This document shows positions 6,335 to 10,794 of a stretch of DNA of 10,794 nucleotides, in pieces (positions within the stretch are counted from its first letter, which is position 1; every line of letters begins with the position of its first letter). The stretch is from JBLHUT01 sp047629975 (lineage in GTDB: Bacteria > Pseudomonadota > Alphaproteobacteria > Rhodobacterales > Rhodobacteraceae), in assembly GCA_047629975.1 (NCBI GenBank), contig JBLHUT010000108.1:1-10794 (forward strand), read 5' to 3'. Below the pieces are notes generated by a model, which ran no database searches, was not told where the DNA came from, and saw nothing but the letters and a program-made list of their open reading frames with translations. The translations under genes were made by a program, and so were the position numbers.

Positions 6335-6341
6335 CGCGACT

Positions 6342-6764
6342 GTGCCCAAATCAACCGCCCCGCTCACACCGCAAGACGCTCTGATTGCTGTGATGATAGG
6401 TGTATCCGCATCGGATTCGTCGATCAGGACCAGCGAGCTGGTCACCATCCAGAGGATCGTAAATCATCTTCCTGTGTTTGCAGGCTATGATCAGGACCGG
6501 ATGCAAAGGGTGTCAAAGGCCGTTTTCGACCTGTTCGAAGAGGAAGAAGGGTTGGATGCGTTTTTCGGGCTCTTGAAGAGCGTTCTGCCAGAGCGATTGT
6601 TTGAAACGGCCTATGCGCTGGCGTGTGATGTGGCGGCTGCAGACGGGCGGCTTGATCAACGCGAGTTGAGACTGCTCGAGGAAATCCGGCACGAGTTCAA
6701 CATTGACCTGTTGCACGGGGCGGCCATTGAACGCGGCGCGCGGGCCCGGCACATGGTCATTTAG
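6342..6764 (+). CDS. TerB-like (tellurite-resistance family) protein
   Basis: The 140-aa protein is all-alpha in pattern and matches the TerB family, cytoplasmic acidic proteins first linked to tellurite resistance and often of unknown role. The two-fold TerB signature is visible: an acidic turn followed by helix, first as SDSSIRTSEL (24-33; Asp25, Glu32) and again as ADGRLDQREL (100-109; Asp101, Glu108). These acidic pairs are the expected metal-binding positions. The start is GTG at 6342, fixed by AAAGGAGG 7 nt upstream; translation from 6237 would add 35 atypical residues. No other ter genes (terC, terD, terZ) are nearby, so a tellurite operon is not supported. It is a stand-alone gene divergent from lysS. 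A hairpin 87 bp downstream may terminate it. Confidence 0.88.
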   Translation: MPKSTAPLTPQDALIAVMIGVSASDSSIRTSELVTIQRIVNHLPVFAGYDQDRMQRVSKAVFDLFEEEEGLDAFFGLLKSVLPERLFETAYALACDVAAADGRLDQRELRLLEEIRHEFNIDLLHGAAIERGARARHMVI

Positions 6765-6850
6765 CCGGAGGTGCTGTTCGGGGCGCGGGTTTGCGAGGGG
6801 GGCTCCCGCCGGATTGCCCCGTCCAAGGACGCCGCGATCTGTTGGGCATG

Positions 6851-6885
6851 GCGCCGCCCCCTGCGGGTGCGGCGCGGGCCTTTTT
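6851..6885 (+). terminator. Terminator-like hairpin downstream of the TerB-like gene
   Basis: GCGCCGC (6851-6857) pairs perfectly with GCGGCGC (6869-6875). An inner CCC/GGG stem continues past a single mismatch and closes on a 3-nt loop. GGGCC and then TTTTT (6881-6885) follow. The 5-nt gap between stem and T-run weakens the case for intrinsic termination, but stem strength and position (87 nt after the stop) fit. Confidence 0.4.
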
Positions 6886-6921
6886 CGGGCGTTGGCTTTT
6901 CAATTTAAAGGTGCTGGTGAA

Positions 6922-6949
6922 GGGGGCGGGTGGAGGGTGCGGGCGAGGG
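6922..6949 (+). other. G-quadruplex motif
   Basis: Five runs of three or more guanines occur within 28 nt: G5 at 6922-6926, then G3 at 6928-6930, 6935-6937, 6941-6943 and 6947-6949. They are separated by 1, 4, 3 and 3 nt. This satisfies the standard four-tract rule with one spare tract. It lies 5 bp upstream of the candidate -35 at 6955. Confidence 0.6.
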
Positions 6950-6954
6950 TGCTC

Positions 6955-6983
6955 TTGTTCTGGCTCTCGGGCCTGTCTATAAG
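6955..6983 (+). promoter_or_regulatory. Candidate promoter for the ileS leader
   Basis: TTGTTC (6955-6960) and TATAAG (6978-6983; 5/6) are separated by the ideal 17 nt. The predicted start is close to 6990, which is the A of a short ORF's ATG. A leaderless leader peptide would result; if the true start is upstream, AAGG at 6981-6984 could instead be its ribosome binding site. The ileS leader from here would be about 165 nt. Confidence 0.4.
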
Positions 6984-6989
6984 GCGCTT

Positions 6990-7040
6990 ATGAACCGGCA
7001 CATTGCTATCTCCAAGCGAATTACCGGCCCGGCGCTTTGA
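6990..7040 (+). CDS. Possible 16-aa leader peptide upstream of ileS
   Basis: ATG at 6990 opens a 16-codon frame, MNRHIAISKRITGPAL, ending in TGA at 7038-7040. Three of 16 residues are isoleucine (positions 5, 7, 11; codons ATT, ATC, ATT), suggestive because the next gene encodes isoleucyl-tRNA synthetase. AAGG lies 5 nt upstream. The stop codon lies inside the left arm of the following terminator-like hairpin. Against it: the frame is very short, Ile enrichment is modest, and the layout does not match the textbook attenuator. This is inference only. Confidence 0.22.
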   Translation: MNRHIAISKRITGPAL

Positions 7041-7062
7041 CATCAAAGCGACCGGGATTTTT
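7028..7062 (+). terminator. Terminator- or attenuator-like hairpin in front of ileS
   Basis: CCCGGCGCTTTGA (7028-7040) pairs with TCAAAGCG (7043-7050) and, after a one-base A bulge, CCGGG (7052-7056). This makes 13 pairs around a tiny loop, in practice 12 pairs with loop ACAT. TTTTT (7058-7062) follows after one base, the form of a good intrinsic terminator. It lies 264 nt past the TerB-like stop and 92 nt before the ileS ATG, so it may either insulate ileS or attenuate it. TTGACA (7037-7042) sits inside the hairpin and could serve as a -35 with the weak TTTCGT at 7060-7065 (17-nt spacer), giving a start near 7072. Confidence 0.6.
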
Positions 7063-7154
7063 CGTTGTTATCGCGCCGTGAAAGGCCGATTCCGCGCCCC
7101 TCATTCAAAGATATGATCGATCTGGTTGCGGATCGAGACAAGGAAACACCCGTC

Positions 7155-10079
7155 ATGTGTGCCGACACGATCGCCCCCCAGACACCCGACTACAAGGCGA
7201 CGCTTCGCCTTCCCAAGACAGATTTTCCGATGCGTGCGGGATTGCCCAAACGCGAGCCCGACTGGTTGGCCCGTTGGGAAACGCTCGGCGTTTATGAAAG
7301 ACTGCGTGAAAAGGCCCGTGTGCAGACACGTGTGCCGTTCACGCTGCACGATGGCCCTCCCTATGCGAACGGGCACTTGCACATCGGTCATGCGCTCAAC
7401 AAGATCCTCAAGGATATGGTGGTGCGCAGCCAGCAGATGATGGGACGCGACGCGCGCTATATTCCCGGTTGGGATTGCCACGGCCTGCCGATCGAGTGGA
7501 AGATCGAAGAACAGTACCGCAACAAGGGCAAGGACAAGGACGAGGTCGATGTGATCGACTTTCGTCAGGAATGCCGGAAATTTGCCGAAGGTTGGGTGGA
7601 TATCCAGCGTGACGAGTTCAAGCGGCTTGGCATCAGTGGCACATGGGACAAACCCTATTTGACGATGGATTTCCACGCCGAGGCGACGATTGCCTCGGAG
7701 TTCCAGAAGTTCTTGATGAATGGCACGCTGTATCAGGGGTCCAAGCCTGTGATGTGGTCACCTGTAGAGAAGACCGCGCTGGCCGAGGCCGAGATCGAGT
7801 ATCACGAGCACAAGAGCCACACGATCTGGGTGCCGTTTCGCGTGACCGGTGCCGGCGACAGTGACCTTGGTGCCGCGCGAGTGGTTATCTGGACGACCAC
7901 GCCCTGGACGATTCCGTCGAACAAGGCGGTCGCGTATAACCCCAAGATCGCTTACGGACTTTACCGCGTTGACGCGACCGAAGCCGAAAGCTGGACTGCG
8001 GCGGGCGATCTGTACCTTTTTGCAGATACACTGGCGGCCGTGACCCTTGCCAAGGCGCGCGCGACCGATTTCACCCGAGTGCGCGATGTGACCGAGGCCG
8101 AGTTGGGCGGGCTGACACTGGCGCATCCGTTTGCGGGCATGGACGGCGCGGAAGGCTTTTGGGATTACGACGTGCCGATGATTGACGGCGATCATGTGAC
8201 CGACGAGGCGGGAACGGGCTTTGTCCATACCGCGCCGTCCCACGGTGCCGACGATTACGAGGCCTTTGTAAAGCGTAACTGGCTGGACCGGATGACCTAT
8301 AACGTCGGCGAAAGCTCGGAGTTCCTGCCCCATGTGCCGTTCTTTGCGGGCCTGCAAGTGCTCGATCACAAAGGCAAGGAGGGCAAGGCCAATACTGCCG
8401 TCATCACCAAGCTGGTCGAGGCGGGTGGCATCATCGCGCGCGGTCAGGTCAAGCATTCCTATCCACACAGCTGGCGCTCGAAGGCGCCGGTAATCTTTCG
8501 CAACACGCCGCAGTGGTTTGCCGCGATCGACCGTCCCGTTGGCGACGGGCAGGACACGTACGGCACCACGATCCGCGAGCGCGCACTGCGCAGCATCGAC
8601 GAGTTGGTGACCTGGACGCCTGAAAAAGGCCGCAACCGGCTATTTGCGATGATCGAGGCGCGACCCGACTGGGTTTTGTCCCGACAGCGCGCGTGGGGTG
8701 TGCCGCTTACCTGTTTCGTCAAGCGGGGCGCGCAGCCAACCGATGCCGATTTCCTGCTGCGCGACGAGACCGTAAATGCACGCGTTGTTGCCGCATTCGA
8801 AGCGGAGGGGGCGGATTCGTGGTACGCCGAGGGCGCAAAAGAGCGGTTCCTTGGCGGGGATCACGCGGCCGGTGACTATGAGCAGGTTTTTGATATCCTT
8901 GACGTTTGGTTCGATAGCGGATCGACCCACGCCTTTGTGCTGCGCGACCGCGAGGACGGCTCCGAGGATGGTCTGGCCGATCTGTACCTCGAAGGTACCG
9001 ACCAGCATCGCGGGTGGTTCCATTCGTCGATGCTGCAAAGCTGCGGCACGCAGGGGCGCGCGCCTTATCGCGGGGTGCTGACCCACGGTTTCACGCTCGA
9101 CGAGAAGGGCAACAAGATGTCCAAATCGGTGGGCAATACCGTTGCTCCCGAAAAAGTGGTGCAGCAATACGGCGCCGATATTCTGCGGCTCTGGGTGGCG
9201 CAGTCGGATTACACGGCGGATTTGCGTATCGGGCCGGAGATCCTGAAAGGGGTGGCCGACAGCTATCGCCGCTTGCGCAACACGATGCGTTTCCTGCTGG
9301 GGGCGTTGCACGATTTTGACGGGAGCGCGGTTGATGTGGCCGACATGCCCGAGTTGGAGCAATGGGTGCTGCACCGTGTTGCCGAGCTGGATATCAAAGT
9401 CCGCGACGGCTATGCGGCGTATGATTTTCAGGGCGTCTTTCAGACCTTGTTCAACTTTGCCACGGTCGAGCTTTCGGCGTTCTACTTCGATATCCGCAAG
9501 GATGCGCTGTATTGCGATGCACCTGACAGTGCCACGCGGCGTGCGGCACAGACGGTGCTTGATATTCTGTTCCACCGTCTGACCACGTGGTTGGCGCCGG
9601 TGCTGGTTTTCACGATGGAAGAAGTCTGGCTGGAGCGGTATCCGGGGGCGGACAGTTCGGTTCACCTGCAAGATATCCCCGACACGCCCGAAGCGTGGTT
9701 CAACGAAGGTCTGGCCGCAAAGTGGGCGAGCATCCGTGTGGCACGCCGTGTCGTGACGGCCGCGCTTGAGGTGCAACGGCGTGACAAGGTGATCGGAGCC
9801 TCGCTTGAGGCGGCACCGGTCGTTTTTGTGGCGGACGAGGACATGCGCGCCGTTCTGGCGTCGGTCGATTTTGCCGATACCTGTATCACCTCGGCGGTGG
9901 TGCTGTCGGACGAGGTCGCCCCCGAACAGGCCTTTACCCTGCCCGAGACACCGGGGATCGCGGTTGTCTTTGCAATGGCCGAGGGCGAAAAATGCCAGCG
10001 CTGCTGGAAGATATTGCCCGATGTCGGCACGCATTCTCACGGTGATGTTTGCGCGCGCTGCGAAGAGGCATTGTCATGA
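7155..10079 (+). CDS. ileS: Isoleucyl-tRNA synthetase
   Basis: This 974-aa class Ia synthetase charges tRNA-Ile in the cytoplasm and edits mischarged valine. Visible motifs are HIGH (76-79, in DGPPYANGHLHIGH), the CP1 editing site GTGFVHTAPSHGADDYE (353-369, with the expected Asp367), WVLSRQRAWG (506-515), KMSKS (654-658), and a C-terminal zinc knuckle with Cys947, 950, 966 and 969. All are intact, so the enzyme should be active. The C-terminal zinc knuckle is typical of the bacterial form. The ATG at 7155 gives MCADTIAPQTPDYKATLRLP and has AAGGA 10 nt upstream. The frame stays open upstream to 7065, but the ATG at 7113 has no usable ribosome binding site. The stop overlaps the thioesterase start by 4 bp. 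The long upstream region suggests leader-based control. Confidence 0.97.
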   Translation: MCADTIAPQTPDYKATLRLPKTDFPMRAGLPKREPDWLARWETLGVYERLREKARVQTRVPFTLHDGPPYANGHLHIGHALNKILKDMVVRSQQMMGRDARYIPGWDCHGLPIEWKIEEQYRNKGKDKDEVDVIDFRQECRKFAEGWVDIQRDEFKRLGISGTWDKPYLTMDFHAEATIASEFQKFLMNGTLYQGSKPVMWSPVEKTALAEAEIEYHEHKSHTIWVPFRVTGAGDSDLGAARVVIWTTTPWTIPSNKAVAYNPKIAYGLYRVDATEAESWTAAGDLYLFADTLAAVTLAKARATDFTRVRDVTEAELGGLTLAHPFAGMDGAEGFWDYDVPMIDGDHVTDEAGTGFVHTAPSHGADDYEAFVKRNWLDRMTYNVGESSEFLPHVPFFAGLQVLDHKGKEGKANTAVITKLVEAGGIIARGQVKHSYPHSWRSKAPVIFRNTPQWFAAIDRPVGDGQDTYGTTIRERALRSIDELVTWTPEKGRNRLFAMIEARPDWVLSRQRAWGVPLTCFVKRGAQPTDADFLLRDETVNARVVAAFEAEGADSWYAEGAKERFLGGDHAAGDYEQVFDILDVWFDSGSTHAFVLRDREDGSEDGLADLYLEGTDQHRGWFHSSMLQSCGTQGRAPYRGVLTHGFTLDEKGNKMSKSVGNTVAPEKVVQQYGADILRLWVAQSDYTADLRIGPEILKGVADSYRRLRNTMRFLLGALHDFDGSAVDVADMPELEQWVLHRVAELDIKVRDGYAAYDFQGVFQTLFNFATVELSAFYFDIRKDALYCDAPDSATRRAAQTVLDILFHRLTTWLAPVLVFTMEEVWLERYPGADSSVHLQDIPDTPEAWFNEGLAAKWASIRVARRVVTAALEVQRRDKVIGASLEAAPVVFVADEDMRAVLASVDFADTCITSAVVLSDEVAPEQAFTLPETPGIAVVFAMAEGEKCQRCWKILPDVGTHSHGDVCARCEEALS

Positions 10080-10576
10080 CCACGAATAAGTTCGAGCCAC
10101 CGGTCGAAGATTTCGAAGGGCGCACGCGCGCGAACTTTACGGCGCAGGCCGTGATGGAAACCTTTGGTGCGTCCCTGACAGAAATCCGGCCGGGCGAGGC
10201 GATCATCGAGATGGATTTCGATCCGCGCCTAACACAGCAGCACGGTTTTTTACATGCCGGTGTGGTGACGACCGTGCTGGATTCCGCTTGTGGTTATGCC
10301 GCCTTCAGTCTGATGCCTGACGGGGCAGAGGTTCTGACGGTCGAATTCAAATCGAACTTTACCGCACCCGCCATCGGGGACAGGTTCCGGTTCGAGGGGC
10401 GCGTGATCAATGCTGGCCGCACCTTGATGGTGACAGAGGGGCGCGCCTATGCGTTGCGCGACGGGATCGAGGATAAATTGGTGTCGTCGATGGCCGCGAC
10501 AATGATGGTCGTCAAAGGGCGTGCCGACGTTCAGCCACCGGATGTTGAAGACGATTGCGAGGACGAGGACGACTAG
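10076..10576 (+). CDS. PaaI-family hotdog-fold thioesterase
   Basis: The 166-aa product fits the PaaI/YbgC-like hotdog acyl-CoA thioesterases, which hydrolyse acyl- or aryl-CoA thioesters in the cytoplasm. The core helix signature is HGFLHAGVVTTVLDSACGYAA (56-76), a variant of HGG-x6-D with HAG at 60-62 and Asp69 as the likely catalytic acid. The strand VLTVEFKSNFTAPAIGD (86-102) and the segment FRFEGRVINAGRTLMVTEGRAY follow the family pattern. The last 11 residues are nearly all acidic (DVEDDCEDEDD), an unusual tail probably outside the fold. The ATG at 10076 overlaps the ileS TGA as ATGA and has AGAGG 7 nt upstream; an earlier in-frame ATG at 10049 lies inside ileS without such a site. Coupling to ileS suggests co-translation, but a functional link between the two is not evident. 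The substrate cannot be read from sequence. Confidence 0.9.
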   Translation: MTTNKFEPPVEDFEGRTRANFTAQAVMETFGASLTEIRPGEAIIEMDFDPRLTQQHGFLHAGVVTTVLDSACGYAAFSLMPDGAEVLTVEFKSNFTAPAIGDRFRFEGRVINAGRTLMVTEGRAYALRDGIEDKLVSSMAATMMVVKGRADVQPPDVEDDCEDEDD

Positions 10577-10607
10577 AAAACGCGCCTTTTTGCCTGAACA
10601 CAAAGTA

Positions 10608-10634
10608 GATGCGTCCGTATGTTACGGGCGCATC
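10608..10634. terminator. Hairpin terminator between convergent genes
   Basis: GATGCGTCCGTA (10608-10619) pairs with TACGGGCGCATC (10623-10634): 12 pairs including one T-G, around a 3-nt loop. It begins 32 nt after the thioesterase stop and overlaps the TGA of the convergent membrane-protein gene. T-richness after the stem is modest on both strands (CGTCTTTGG on plus, TACTTTGTG on minus). A bidirectional terminator is the likely role. Confidence 0.6.
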
Positions 10635-10794
10635 ACGCGTCTTTGGCAGGGATGATTTGCTGGGCGATACCTGCAAAGACAAGGTATATCGACGTCACGA
10701 TAAGGCCCCAATGCGCCCAGCTTAAGGGATCAAACGACACCCACGCCGCCCATCCTGCGAAAAAGGTCCATGCCAAGGCCATGGGAAGCGAGAC
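10633..10794 (-). CDS. Unidentified membrane protein, C-terminal fragment
   Basis: An open frame enters from the right edge and ends at TGA (10635-10633), giving the last 53 residues of a protein. Two hydrophobic segments are visible: SLPMALAWTFFAGWAAWVSF and, after a short loop (DPLSWAH), WGLIVTSIYLVFAGIAQQII. A short hydrophilic end, PAKDA, follows. The many tryptophans near the segment ends are typical of inner-membrane helices. The family is not recognised, and the start lies outside the window. It is convergent with the thioesterase gene and ends inside the shared hairpin. The continuous open frame to the edge, plausible helices and the placement of the terminator support it as a real gene. 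Confidence 0.75.
   Translation of the reverse strand, partial: VSLPMALAWTFFAGWAAWVSFDPLSWAHWGLIVTSIYLVFAGIAQQIIPAKDA

Larger units (their letters stand above)
6765..7154 (+). other. 390-bp gene-free region upstream of ileS
   Basis: No convincing gene was found here on either strand. The frames that cross it show Gly/Arg/Pro-rich translations typical of noncoding GC-rich DNA. From left to right it holds a GC-rich hairpin with a nearby T5, a G-quadruplex motif, a candidate promoter, a possible 16-codon leader ORF, and a second, stronger terminator-like hairpin that also contains a perfect TTGACA. The ileS ribosome binding site lies at its end. It is best read as the terminator region of the TerB-like gene plus the ileS control region. 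Confidence 0.7.

Noticed and set aside
6237..6341. Longer N-terminus for the TerB-like protein
   Set aside because: The AAAGGAGG site before GTG at 6342 is far stronger than anything near 6237, and the extra residues do not fit the family.
6342..6764. Tellurite-resistance operon
   Set aside because: Only a single TerB-like gene is present. Without terZACDE neighbours a resistance role is not supported.
6703..6993. Plus-strand open frame running from the TerB-like gene into the ileS upstream region
   Set aside because: It overlaps the TerB-like gene out of frame. The rest is Gly/Arg-rich translation of G-tracts and hairpins, with no ribosome binding site.
6765..7154. T-box riboswitch upstream of ileS
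   Set aside because: No T-box consensus or stem I arrangement could be found, and T-boxes are not characteristic of alphaproteobacteria.
8640..10040. 466-codon minus-strand open frame antisense to ileS
   Set aside because: The composition is typical of a shadow frame (Arg, His, Gln), and the opposite strand carries the intact KMSKS and zinc-knuckle motifs.
1..10794. Clustering of three synthetase systems as a sign of a special locus or mobile island
   Set aside because: The genes lie in several separate transcription units on both strands, with uniform composition and no integrase, transposase, tRNA or repeat boundaries. This looks like an ordinary core chromosome.

Overview
The window is ordinary-looking chromosomal DNA from a GC-rich alphaproteobacterium, most likely of the Rhodobacteraceae/Roseobacter group. 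This rests on four things: a class I lysyl-tRNA synthetase (archaeal-type, used by many alphaproteobacteria), split alpha/beta glycyl-tRNA synthetase genes with a small membrane-anchored protein gene between them, DUF4864- and TerB-like small proteins, and candidate sigma70 promoters with a good TTGAC -35 but a poor -10. No mobile element, CRISPR array, rRNA or tRNA gene was seen. Gene density and codon use look uniform.

Layout. 1-1569 (minus): the operon glyQ - small anchored protein - glyS (only its first 23 codons are inside). All three are tightly coupled (ATGA overlap, then TAA directly abutting ATG). 1836-4119 (plus): a secreted SPOR / peptidoglycan-binding / trypsin-fold protein whose three catalytic positions all appear replaced, followed after 10 nt by a short FMN-binding split-barrel protein. 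4138-4554 (minus): a secreted DUF4864-like protein, whose promoter carries a perfect 12-bp inverted repeat bracketing the -10. 4644-6224 (minus): lysS. 6342-6764 (plus): a TerB-like protein divergent from lysS. 6765-7154: a 390-bp gene-free stretch with two terminator-like hairpins, a G-quadruplex motif, a candidate promoter and a possible 16-codon Ile-containing leader ORF. 7155-10079 (plus): ileS, overlapping by 4 bp a PaaI-type hotdog thioesterase gene (10076-10576). 10633-10794 (minus): the C-terminal end of an unidentified membrane protein, convergent with the thioesterase and separated from it by a strong hairpin.

The core of the window is translation: GlyRS, LysRS and IleS charge tRNAs in the cytoplasm. 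Around them sit small envelope proteins of unknown role. The most notable signals are the apparent pseudoprotease (1836-3614), the operator-like dyad at 4566-4601, and the leader of ileS (6922-7154), where a hairpin with a T-run, a perfect TTGACA and a short ORF overlap. I did not find convincing evidence for a new multi-gene defence or metabolic system.
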